Assembly: GCF_004119455.1 (NCBI RefSeq) | Contig: NZ_NRQT01000009.1 | Coordinates: forward strand, 62,001 to 126,000 | Origin: Chryseobacterium sp. CH25 | Lineage (GTDB): Bacteria > Bacteroidota > Bacteroidia > Flavobacteriales > Weeksellaceae | Direction of reading: 5' to 3' | Length of the DNA stretch: 64,000 bases | Shown here: positions 43,651 through 51,596 of the stretch, one piece after another | Layout of the letters: the number at the start of each line of letters is the position of its first letter | Numbering within the stretch: position 1 is the first letter of the stretch | Notes under the pieces: generated by a model | Seen by the model: the letters and a program-made list of their open reading frames with translations, nothing else | The model's database searches: none | Told to the model about the DNA's origin: nothing | Position numbers and translations under genes: made by a program

Positions 43651-46614
43651 ATGAAATCAAAAAAAATACTTTTAGCGGCTGCGGTCATCTATTTCGGAAT
43701 TTCCGACGCTCAACAGTCCCAATATTTTACACAGAAAGAAAATTACAGATTCAATCTAGCTGAAAATCTTTATCAGACTAAAATATACAACGCCTCCCAA
43801 TACGAATACGCAAGACAATATTTCTACAATCAGAATTTGTCACGTTCAAAGAAGGAGGCGGCTCAGTTTTTTGATAATGTAATTGGTGTGATTCTTCAGA
43901 AAAATCATGCTGAAGAGGGATTGACAGCTTTCATGAAAGAATATCCTAATTCTGCCTATTTTGCTCAGGCCAACCTTCCTTTAGCAGATTATTATCTGGC
44001 AAAAAAGGATTTTGACAAAGCATTGGAAACTTTGAAAAAAGTAAACCAATATCAGCTTTCAAAAGAAGAGAATACCCAATATATTATGAAGCTGGGCTAT
44101 GCTAAGTTCATGATGGGAGATTCTAAAGGGGCTACTGATGCTCTGGAGGAAGCTTATAAAACAGCAGATGAGTCTCAAAAAGGAAATATAGCCTATATGC
44201 TTGGCCATCTGTATTACAGTAACGGGCAAAATGATAAGGCATTTCAGTATTTCGATTCTGTAAAAGATCAGGACAAATTTTCAAAGCTTGTACGTCCGTA
44301 TTATGTACAGATGTATTATAATGATAAGAATTATGATAAAGCAATCTCTGAAGGAAATGCTTTATTGAACGAGAATATTTCAGAATCCTATAAAGCGGAA
44401 GTACACAAGATTATTGGAGAAAGTTATTTCATGAAAGGGGATTATAATTCAGCATATCCTCATTTGAAAGATTATCTGAATGTACAGCAGAATCCATCCG
44501 AAAATGATCTTTATGAGATGGGATTTGTAGCGGCTCAGCTGAAGAAATATGACGAAGCCGTTTCTTATTATAACCAGCTTGTGAACAGTAATTCAGCATT
44601 AGCACAGAATGCCTATTATCAACTTGGAAATGCTTATTTAGCTGTAGATAAAAAACAGGAAGCCCTTTCTGCATTCCGTTCTTCTTATCAGATGGATTAT
44701 GATGCGAAAGTGAAAAAGTTAGCTCACGAACAGTATGCTAAACTTGGATACGACATTGGAAACCCGTTTGAAAATCCATCTACAGTTCTACAGAACTATA
44801 TCAATGATAACCAGAATGCATCGAATGCTTCAGAAATGAGATCATTATTGGTGAAATCATATCTGTATTCCGGAAACTATAAAGAAACGCTGAATGCTAT
44901 TGACAGATTACAAGGCTCAACACCTGAAATCAATAAAGTAGATCAGGAAGTTTCTTATTTACTGGGAACAGAAGAATTTAATAAAGGGAATTATGACGAA
45001 GCTGAAAAGTATTTCTTAAGAAGCTTAGGATTTAATATCAATAAAGAATTTAACAGCAGAGCTTTATACTGGCTTGCTCAGGTATATTATCAGAAAGGAA
45101 ATTATCCGTCTGCTATTGTTCGTTATGAAAAACTTCTGAACGAAAACTTCCCTGAAAAACAACAGCTACCTTATGATTTAGGATATGCTTATTTTAAAGC
45201 TAAGAAATTCGATCAGGCTGCTACTTATTTTAAACAGTATCTGACAAATCCTAAACCTGAATTTAAAAATGATGCAGAACTTCGTCTGGCAGATATTCAC
45301 TATGCAAATAATGATCTGAATGAAGCGATTGCGATCTACGATAAAAATGCAGACGCCACAGACTACACGGTATACCAAAAAGCAATGGCTTTAGGGTTTA
45401 AAGGAGATACTCAGGCGAAGATTACCAATCTGAAAAACTTATTATCGAAATATCCGGATTCTGAATATTATGATGATGCTCAATACGAAATAGGTACAGC
45501 TTATGCTGCTCAGGATGATTTTGCCAATTCCAATGATTATTTTGGAAAAGTTATCAAAACTTCATCAGACAAAGACCTTATCGCTAATGCTTCCATTTAC
45601 AGAGCGCAGAATTATATTGATCAGAACCAGAATGATAAAGCCCTTTCTGAACTGAAATCATTGGGAGAGCAGTATAAAAATACAGCATACGCTCAGAAGA
45701 TTGTTCAGGCATCCAAGCCTATCTTTACGAAAAATGGGGATGTTTCAGGCTACGAAAGTTTTGCAAGAAGTATAGGTGTAAATGTTGATGCTTCTGAAAT
45801 TGATGAAATCAACCTATCTACCGGAAAACAGAATTTCGCGAAGAAAGATTATAAAAATGCAATTTCTTACTATGAGAAATACCTAACGCAGAATCCAACA
45901 GGAGAAGGCCTTTATCAGGCTAAATATGAATTGGGAGAAAGTTATTATCAAACTAATAATACAACAAAAGCTTTACTTGTTTTACAGGAGGTAGCAGGTG
46001 TTCAGAATGATTATCAGGATGATGCTCAAACCCGTTTAGCACAAATCTTTATTGCACAGGGGAATACAGCTGAAGCCAAGAAATATCTTGAAGGCATTAA
46101 AAACTCTTCCAATATCAGCATTAAGAACTATGCAAATGTTGAGTTAATGAAGCTATATGCAGATGAGAAGAACTTTTCTGAAGCAGAAAAATTAGCCAAT
46201 GCCGTTATTGCCAACTCTAAAAACTCTGCGGCAGTTATTGAAACTGCGAAAGTAATCAAGGCAAGAAGTCTGATGAATTCAGGAAAAGATAAAGATGCTC
46301 AGACAGCTTATAGTGCTCTTGAAAAATCATCCAATACTTCGGTAGCTGCAGAAGCTTTGTATGCAAAAGCTTACTATCAGAATAAAGGAAAGGCATTCAA
46401 ATCTTCCAATGAAACCATCTTTAAACTTGCTAATAATTATGCTTCTGAAGAGTATTGGGGAGCTAAAGCATTGGTAATGATGGCTAAAAACTATATTGGA
46501 CTGAAAGACAACTACCAGGCAAGTTATACATGTGACCAGATTATTGCGAACTATAAGAGCTTCCCGGACATCGTAGCAGAAGCGAAAGAAGTTAAAAAAC
46601 AGATTAAGAAATAA
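43651..46614 (+). CDS. Large exported TPR protein
   Basis: A 987-residue protein with signal peptide (MKSKKILLAAAVIYFGISDA) and TPR units over nearly its whole length, about 20 or more, for example NIAYMLGHLYYSNGQNDKAF, AQNAYYQLGNAYLAVDKKQE and ALYWLAQVYYQKGNYPSAIV. Long TPR solenoids in the periplasm serve as scaffolds for envelope machines. It heads an operon with a lipoprotein (4 bp gap region) and a beta-barrel protein, so it likely works with them in the outer membrane. Confidence 0.9.
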   Translation: MKSKKILLAAAVIYFGISDAQQSQYFTQKENYRFNLAENLYQTKIYNASQYEYARQYFYNQNLSRSKKEAAQFFDNVIGVILQKNHAEEGLTAFMKEYPNSAYFAQANLPLADYYLAKKDFDKALETLKKVNQYQLSKEENTQYIMKLGYAKFMMGDSKGATDALEEAYKTADESQKGNIAYMLGHLYYSNGQNDKAFQYFDSVKDQDKFSKLVRPYYVQMYYNDKNYDKAISEGNALLNENISESYKAEVHKIIGESYFMKGDYNSAYPHLKDYLNVQQNPSENDLYEMGFVAAQLKKYDEAVSYYNQLVNSNSALAQNAYYQLGNAYLAVDKKQEALSAFRSSYQMDYDAKVKKLAHEQYAKLGYDIGNPFENPSTVLQNYINDNQNASNASEMRSLLVKSYLYSGNYKETLNAIDRLQGSTPEINKVDQEVSYLLGTEEFNKGNYDEAEKYFLRSLGFNINKEFNSRALYWLAQVYYQKGNYPSAIVRYEKLLNENFPEKQQLPYDLGYAYFKAKKFDQAATYFKQYLTNPKPEFKNDAELRLADIHYANNDLNEAIAIYDKNADATDYTVYQKAMALGFKGDTQAKITNLKNLLSKYPDSEYYDDAQYEIGTAYAAQDDFANSNDYFGKVIKTSSDKDLIANASIYRAQNYIDQNQNDKALSELKSLGEQYKNTAYAQKIVQASKPIFTKNGDVSGYESFARSIGVNVDASEIDEINLSTGKQNFAKKDYKNAISYYEKYLTQNPTGEGLYQAKYELGESYYQTNNTTKALLVLQEVAGVQNDYQDDAQTRLAQIFIAQGNTAEAKKYLEGIKNSSNISIKNYANVELMKLYADEKNFSEAEKLANAVIANSKNSAAVIETAKVIKARSLMNSGKDKDAQTAYSALEKSSNTSVAAEALYAKAYYQNKGKAFKSSNETIFKLANNYASEEYWGAKALVMMAKNYIGLKDNYQASYTCDQIIANYKSFPDIVAEAKEVKKQIKK

Positions 46615-46617
46615 AGC

Positions 46618-47106
46618 ATGATGTTTAAATTAGTAACATATTCTTTTTTAATTTCTGTTTCACTATCCAGCTGTATTCCTTCGTATAGCGCCACTCCTAA
46701 AGAATATAATAGGGCAAAAGTGAACTTTACAAGGCAAAAGGCTTTTGTGGTGAATAAAGAATTAGAAAGAGAGTTTAATATTTTAAAACATTCTGATATC
46801 TATGAAATTGTGGAAGACAGTACCAATGCAGCAAAAATAACACTGCATCCTATGGAAACACGTACTCCTTCATGTGGGAATCCGATGATTGGAAGTATGA
46901 TTACTGTCGGTTTGTTGCCTTCCGGGTTTCCTTATGATATTTCTTATCGTTATGATGTAACTGAAAACAGTACAACGAAAAATTATCAATATCAATTAAA
47001 AGTTTATCAAAGCCTTTGGCTGTTTAATATATTCAGGGTAGGCAGAACTTTTTCAAAACAATCGGGGAAAGCTTTATTAGGGAGTTATATGGCTTCTAAT
47101 AAATAA
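46618..47106 (+). CDS. Small lipoprotein of the TPR / beta-barrel operon
   Basis: A 162-residue protein with a lipoprotein signal (MMFKLVTYSFLISVSLSSC, lipidated C19). The mature part has the pattern FVVNKELEREFNILKHSDIYE and an H-P-M-E-T-R-T-P-S-C-G-N-P stretch near 82. Not recognised as a named family. It starts 4 bp after the TPR gene stop and 33 bp before the beta-barrel gene, so the three are probably one transcript. Confidence 0.8.
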   Translation: MMFKLVTYSFLISVSLSSCIPSYSATPKEYNRAKVNFTRQKAFVVNKELEREFNILKHSDIYEIVEDSTNAAKITLHPMETRTPSCGNPMIGSMITVGLLPSGFPYDISYRYDVTENSTTKNYQYQLKVYQSLWLFNIFRVGRTFSKQSGKALLGSYMASNK

Positions 47107-47139
47107 ACCCAATATATATTTTTTTCAAATAAAGAAAAT

Positions 47140-48918
47140 ATGAACAAGAAAATTCAATTATTATCCATAATATTTTTAGGGGTTTCGCAGTTCGCGTTTT
47201 CCCAGATCAAGGAGGAGAAACTGGTTCTTAACAAAAAGAGAGAGCCGGAGGTAAAGAAGATCGAGAAAAAGAAGACTTCCGTGGAAACTATTAAAAATTA
47301 TCCGCCGGAAGAGAAATCCCAGAATCCTGTAAAATATACCATTACAGACGTTCCTGCGGTTTCAGACTTTAAAACGTCTACGATTCAGGGAGAGGATGTA
47401 GCTCCGAAATTTGACGGAACGGCTCAGAACAACTATGTCCAGTTCGGAATGGGGAATTATGGTAAAATTCTGTTGGATGGAAATGTTTCCAAGACCCTTG
47501 AAAATAAATTTGAGGTGGGAGCAGATGTTCATTTGCTTTCTACAAGCGGTCTTAAAAACGATTACGACTGGAAATCCAAGCAGACTTCTGCAACGATAGG
47601 GGCTTTCCTTAATTCTTATGGAGATAAAGGTAAATTCAATATCAATGCTGAATATGGATTGAATAATTATAACTATTATGGAATCTATGCGCTGACGCCC
47701 AATGCTGATGTTGATCTGAAGCAGAAAGTGAATCAGTTCAAAGTAAATGGTTACTATGATTTCTATTCTAACGAAATTCTGAATGACGTAAGAGTAAAAT
47801 CATCATTCCTTAAAGATCATTTCGATGCTCAGGAAAACCAGGTTTCCATTTTGGCTAACTTCTCTAAGCATGCTGTTGAACTTGGGAAATCAGGAATCAA
47901 CCTGAATGCTGATTTAGGAGTAGGTTTAGAAGCGGTGAAAACCGATTTTGAAATGGTAGATAAAAATTCTTCCAATTTCTTTAATACGAATTTAACACCA
48001 AAAGTAACTTTCAGAAAAGGGGAGTCTTATTTGATGGTAGGATCAGGGTTTTCTTTCCTGAATGCTAAGAACTCAAACAGACTGATGGATCAGGTGAAGA
48101 ACAATAAAACATATTGGTTCCCGCAAGCTGAGTTCCAGGTGGCTGCTGCCAAAGAATTTAAATTCTACGGTGGGGTAGACGGTGGACTTAAGCTTAACAC
48201 TTACGGAGATCTTCTTCAGGAGAATCCTTATGCGCTTTCTGACCAGTATTTAAAGCCTACAGAAACAAAATATCACTTTTACGTAGGATTAAGAGGAGAT
48301 ATTGATGAAACGTTGAAATATGACTTCTCTGCAGGTTTTGGAAAGATGAGAGACATCATGTTCTTTAAAGCAAACCCTCTTTTTGATAACAATTACACCC
48401 TTAACCGTGCTGCTTATGACTATGCGAACACATTCTCTGCGATCTACGATGACGGAAATGTAAGCGATATTAAAGGTAGCGTACAGTATTTCCCATTAGA
48501 AAACTTAATGATTGACGGGGAAGTAAGGTTTACAAAGTATAATTTGAAGAACTATGATAATATCTACAACGTTCCTTTAGTGAATGCAAGTATTGGTGCT
48601 AAATATACAATGCTTGACAAGAAGTTATTACTAGGTTTCAAAGGGATTTTTGCAAGCGACAGAACTACCAACTCTTTTTCAATTGAAGGAATTGCAGATG
48701 CTTCAGCTCCTAATGGGATGATTTACCGTTCATTAGAAAATACGAACGATAAAGTTGGTGGTTATGCGGATTTAAATCTTTCAGCAGAGTATAAAATTCA
48801 CAAAAATTTCAGTATTTTCGCACTCGGAAATAACCTTCTGAGCTCAAAATATCAGACTTACAAGGCTTATAAAGTCTTAGGTCCACAGATTCTGGGTGGT
48901 GTGAAGATTACTTTCTAA
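47140..48918 (+). CDS. Outer-membrane beta-barrel protein (TonB-receptor-like barrel, no plug)
   Basis: A 592-residue protein: signal peptide (QLLSIIFLGVSQFAFSQ), a Lys/Glu-rich linker (about 20-70, KKREPEVKKIEKKKTSVETI), a short conserved element (YTITDVPAVSDFKTSTIQGE), and a long beta-barrel with alternating aromatic strands (YVQFGMGNYGKILLDGNVSK, then FEVGADVHLLSTSG.. and the final VLGPQILGGVKITF). The plug domain of TonB receptors is absent. The C-terminal F agrees with outer-membrane insertion. Partner of the upstream TPR protein and lipoprotein. Confidence 0.82.
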   Translation: MNKKIQLLSIIFLGVSQFAFSQIKEEKLVLNKKREPEVKKIEKKKTSVETIKNYPPEEKSQNPVKYTITDVPAVSDFKTSTIQGEDVAPKFDGTAQNNYVQFGMGNYGKILLDGNVSKTLENKFEVGADVHLLSTSGLKNDYDWKSKQTSATIGAFLNSYGDKGKFNINAEYGLNNYNYYGIYALTPNADVDLKQKVNQFKVNGYYDFYSNEILNDVRVKSSFLKDHFDAQENQVSILANFSKHAVELGKSGINLNADLGVGLEAVKTDFEMVDKNSSNFFNTNLTPKVTFRKGESYLMVGSGFSFLNAKNSNRLMDQVKNNKTYWFPQAEFQVAAAKEFKFYGGVDGGLKLNTYGDLLQENPYALSDQYLKPTETKYHFYVGLRGDIDETLKYDFSAGFGKMRDIMFFKANPLFDNNYTLNRAAYDYANTFSAIYDDGNVSDIKGSVQYFPLENLMIDGEVRFTKYNLKNYDNIYNVPLVNASIGAKYTMLDKKLLLGFKGIFASDRTTNSFSIEGIADASAPNGMIYRSLENTNDKVGGYADLNLSAEYKIHKNFSIFALGNNLLSSKYQTYKAYKVLGPQILGGVKITF

Positions 48919-48933
48919 TCATAAGCAATAAGC

Positions 48934-48980
48934 AATGAATGATAAGTAATTGAAGAATTACTCATTACTTATCATTTATT
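48934..48980. repeat. Long hairpin upstream of the tRNA
   Basis: Arms AATGAATGATAAGTAAT and ATTACTTATCATTTATT pair in 16 of 17 positions with a 13-nt loop. It may end the upstream operon although no T run follows. Confidence 0.6.
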
Positions 48981-48992
48981 CCTCATGAATAC

Positions 48993-49064
48993 GGCTGCAT
49001 AGTTTAATGGATAGAACTTCGGATTTCGGCTCCGACAGTGAGGGTTCGAATCCTTCTGCGGTCA
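48993..49064 (+). tRNA. tRNA-Arg (anticodon UCG)
   Basis: Full cloverleaf: acceptor GGCTGCA / TGCGGTC (two G-U pairs), D arm GTTT-AATGGATA-GAAC, anticodon arm TCGGA-TTTCGGC-TCCGA with anticodon TCG at 49026-49028, variable CAGT, T arm GAGGG-TTCGAAT-CCTTC, discriminator A at 49064. CCA is not encoded. It reads CGA codons (and other CGN by wobble after modification). Confidence 0.95.
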
Positions 49065-49065
49065 C

Positions 49066-49094
49066 AAAAGCTCCTTTTTTAGGGGCTTTTTTTG
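49066..49094 (+). terminator. Terminator after tRNA-Arg
   Basis: AAAAGCTCC / GGGGCTTTT stem (one G-U pair) and a T run, directly after the tRNA. Confidence 0.85.
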
Positions 49095-49156
49095 TTTTCA
49101 TTATAATGCCCCAATAGAGCATAGATTACCTTCATTAGTATAAAATTTCATAAGCA

Positions 49157-49187
49157 TTTGGTGATTAGTTTTATTTAATTATATTTG
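49157..49187 (+). promoter_or_regulatory. Consensus promoter of the GG-leader peptide gene
   Basis: TTTG at 49157-49160, 19-bp spacer, TATATTTG at 49180-49187: the best match to the Bacteroidota consensus in the window. The leader to the ATG at 49233 is about 40 nt. Confidence 0.8.
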
Positions 49188-49232
49188 GATAAGAACAAAA
49201 TGTTCTAAAAAACTAATAATTAATAAATAACT

Positions 49233-49406
49233 ATGAAAAATCTAAAAAGAATTACACGAGACAGTATGAAATCAATCAAGGGTGCGGGGCCTGTTTATTG
49301 TAGAGTAGGCTATATCTATAGATGTGACTCTATTTACGTATGTGATCCTGATCAGGGTATTTGGGATTGCGTTTGTGGATGTGTTCCTGTAACCGGACCT
49401 ATGTAA
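49233..49406 (+). CDS. Six-cysteine GG-leader (bacteriocin-like) precursor peptide
   Basis: A 57-residue peptide. The leader MKNLKRITRDSMKSIKGAG has the K-N-L-K-x-I-x-R-x-x-x-K-x-I-x-G form of Chryseobacterium bacteriocin-like peptides, whose double-glycine-type end is cut by C39-peptidase ABC exporters. The core from P20 (PVYCRVGYIYRCDSIYVC, then DPDQGIWDCVCGCVPVTGPM) has six Cys (C23, C31, C37, C46, C48, C50) and no Ser/Thr-rich tract, pointing to disulfides rather than lanthionines. Own consensus promoter and terminator. No modification enzyme or exporter is nearby, so secretion must use genes elsewhere. Role unproven. Confidence 0.8.
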   Translation: MKNLKRITRDSMKSIKGAGPVYCRVGYIYRCDSIYVCDPDQGIWDCVCGCVPVTGPM

Positions 49407-49448
49407 TTGATATCTTATACAGAATATCAGTTTATAAAATATACAATT

Positions 49449-49478
49449 AAGCCTTCTCTTTGAGAGGGTTTTTGTTTT
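49449..49478 (+). terminator. Terminator after the peptide gene
   Basis: CCTTCTC / GAGAGGG stem (one G-U pair) with TTT loop, then TTTTTGTTTTTT, about 45 bp past the stop. Confidence 0.75.
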
Positions 49479-49492
49479 TTACATCACTGCCG

Positions 49493-49510
49493 CAAAGTCT
49501 CCAGACTTTG
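49493..49510. repeat. CAAAGTCT-CC-AGACTTTG palindrome
   Basis: Perfect 8-bp arms with 2-nt loop, between the peptide terminator and the protease stop. Probably another dispersed extragenic palindrome; no second copy is seen in this window. Confidence 0.4.
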
Positions 49511-49602
49511 AGCCTATTAACAACTCTTTTTTGTGTTAATTATAAGCAGGAAAAGTCTACCCCGATTTACAAAGTAGACTTATATTAAGATAAGTGGGTG
49601 TC

Positions 49603-50445
49603 TTATTTTGGATAAACCGTTGCAATAAACTGCTTATCTGTTGGAGATAAAACTGTATTGCTGCCAACACTGAATCCGTTTGTAGTTAGCGTTGAGCTGA
49701 TACTGTAATGCATAATAGACTGTGTATCATAAGCACTATACTGTGTTTGCGAAGTTGAATATTTTGCAAAAAGGTTGTTGTCTACCTGAGCCTGAGTCCA
49801 GTAGTTTGGAGCTCCTGCATAATAAGCATATACTTTTGGCTTATCCCATGGAATAGCAGCTAGAGGATGCTGGTGTTCGTGGATCATTCCAAGAGCGTGA
49901 CCGAATTCATGAATAACAGTTCTGCTGAATTCAGTATCACTTGTTGAATCATTAAACCAGCCGAAGTTCATGGTTTCTTTATTAGAAGCTATACTAAGAG
50001 CATCTTTTCCAATATATGAATAAGATCCGGCACCGGATGTAAATGTCACACGAATCTGTGGTGTTCCAGTTGTAACAAAATTAAAAGTAATATTGGCATA
50101 TTTGGACCATTCTTTGGCATATTGTATTACCTTATTGCGAACATAGGTGCTGCCACCGTAAAGACCTACAGTGATAACGCTGCCATTTGTCCATTTTTTG
50201 CTGGTAATAACAGCTCCTTTTGAAGCTGCTCCTGGAGCTGTATCTTCTCCTGGAAGATAAACATCTTTACACATCTGTGTATTTTCAAAGCCGGCAGGGA
50301 TATCTCCTTGAGGGATTGCCAGTAATCCTGAAAGTGATTGCTGCTCCTGAGGGGCTTTTTCATCTACACTGTCATTTGTAGTGTTACATGATACTAAAGC
50401 CATTGAAATAAATGATCCTAATAAGATCTTCTTGTGTAGTTCCAT
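49603..50445 (-). CDS. Astacin-like (M12A) metalloprotease lipoprotein
   Basis: A 280-residue metzincin with a lipoprotein signal (KILLGSFISMALVSC, lipidated C20) and a propeptide-like region up to about 80. The zinc site is HEFGHALGMIHEHQHP (H179, E180, H183, H189) and the Met-turn SIMHYSI follows near 245, so the catalytic machinery is complete. Such proteases cut extracellular peptides and proteins. It is convergent with the six-Cys peptide gene. The RR/HK genes upstream are on the same strand but 512 bp away. Membrane-anchored extracellular location is likely. Confidence 0.92.
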   Translation of the reverse strand: MELHKKILLGSFISMALVSCNTTNDSVDEKAPQEQQSLSGLLAIPQGDIPAGFENTQMCKDVYLPGEDTAPGAASKGAVITSKKWTNGSVITVGLYGGSTYVRNKVIQYAKEWSKYANITFNFVTTGTPQIRVTFTSGAGSYSYIGKDALSIASNKETMNFGWFNDSTSDTEFSRTVIHEFGHALGMIHEHQHPLAAIPWDKPKVYAYYAGAPNYWTQAQVDNNLFAKYSTSQTQYSAYDTQSIMHYSISSTLTTNGFSVGSNTVLSPTDKQFIATVYPK

Positions 50446-50957
50446 AACGTTGGTTTTTATTTTGATTAGTGGTTTTATTGAACACAGAAAAAAAATAATC
50501 TATTCTGTGTGAATTAAAACTATTAATAAAAATTGAAGTTCCCGCTTTCTTTTTTTGTAAATTAAGATGAAGGTGTGTCTACACAGGTACTACACTTGCT
50601 GTAATGGCTCTTCTATAAAGGAATTCTTAAAATGTGTGACTTTTTAATTTTAATGAGATATTGATTCATATCAGTGTTTTTGTTTTATATATTAAGTGGT
50701 TTTTTTGGTATTTTGGATATGAAAAACATATATTAAATCCCTTTTTATTGATGTATAATTCTTAAATAATCAAAAAATAGTGATTTAAGTGCAAATATGT
50801 TTTGTGTTTTTCAGACGAATTTTATAGGGAAAATGCATTCAATATTGGTGATTAAATCCTGATGATTTTTATTATGGTAAAGATTTTCGGTTTATCATTT
50901 AAAAAATTCTAGAAACCTCATAGAATTGCTAGCAAAAAGCAGGCTGATTTTATGAGA
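50446..50957. other. AT-rich spacer upstream of the protease
   Basis: 512 bp without a gene. An 8-bp inverted repeat ACACAGAA / TTCTGTGT (50482-50489 and 50503-50510) lies about 40 bp upstream of the protease ATG and could be an operator or leader hairpin. No consensus -33/-7 pair is clear. Confidence 0.45.
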
Positions 50958-51596
50958 CTATTTACATTTATGGACTTGATTTTTATCCCCCAATCTGACA
51001 AGGTCAACAGTATTCTTGATGTTCAGTTTTTTATAAACTCTTGCTTTATAAGTGCTCACTGTTGAGAGGTGAAGGTTGAGTTCATTTGAAATTTCAATAT
51101 TTCCATACCCTGTAACCAGTAAATCGAATATTTCTTTTTCTCTTTCCGATAATATTTCAAGAGGGTTAATAGGGGTATCTTTTTTAGCAGAAGAAACGAG
51201 TTTTCTCACGATTTCTTGGGAATAATAGGTTCCTGTTTCCAGGATTTGCTGTACGGCTTCCAGGATATTGTTTTCATCCGATAATTTATTAATGTATCCA
51301 TCTGCTCCTTCAATGATGTATTGTGCGGCAATATCATGATCATACACTGAAAACACTAAAATTTTAAGGCTGGGCTGTATTTCTTTTATTTCACCAATCA
51401 TGCTCAGATACTTGCTTTCCGGCATATTGATATCCAGAATCAACAAATCAAATTGTTCTGCATGAAGCTGATTGGTGAGATCTGTATAAGATTCTGCACA
51501 TGAAATCTTTACATCTTTGTAATGAGATTCCAGGATAAGAGTCGTTCCTAATCTTACTACAAAATGATCATCTGCAATAATGATTTTTCTATCCAT
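50958..51596 (-). CDS. NarL/FixJ-type response regulator (copy 1)
   Basis: A 212-residue regulator: receiver 1-120 with D9/D10 and phospho-acceptor D55 in LLILDINMPESK, Ser in VFSVYDHD and Lys in DGYINKLSDENN; LuxR-type helix-turn-helix 146-205 (LSEREKEIFDLLVTGYGNIE, ISNELNLHLSTVSTYKARVY). It overlaps its kinase gene by 8 bp. It differs from copy 2 (59270) at about five or six residues in the first 205, plus the C-terminal tail. Probably phosphorylated by the kinase encoded directly upstream. Confidence 0.95.
   Translation of the reverse strand: MDRKIIIADDHFVVRLGTTLILESHYKDVKISCAESYTDLTNQLHAEQFDLLILDINMPESKYLSMIGEIKEIQPSLKILVFSVYDHDIAAQYIIEGADGYINKLSDENNILEAVQQILETGTYYSQEIVRKLVSSAKKDTPINPLEILSEREKEIFDLLVTGYGNIEISNELNLHLSTVSTYKARVYKKLNIKNTVDLVRLGDKNQVHKCK

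Noticed and set aside
49112-49232. Integrated element attached at tRNA-Arg
   Set aside because: No duplicate of the tRNA 3' end and no integrase is seen downstream.
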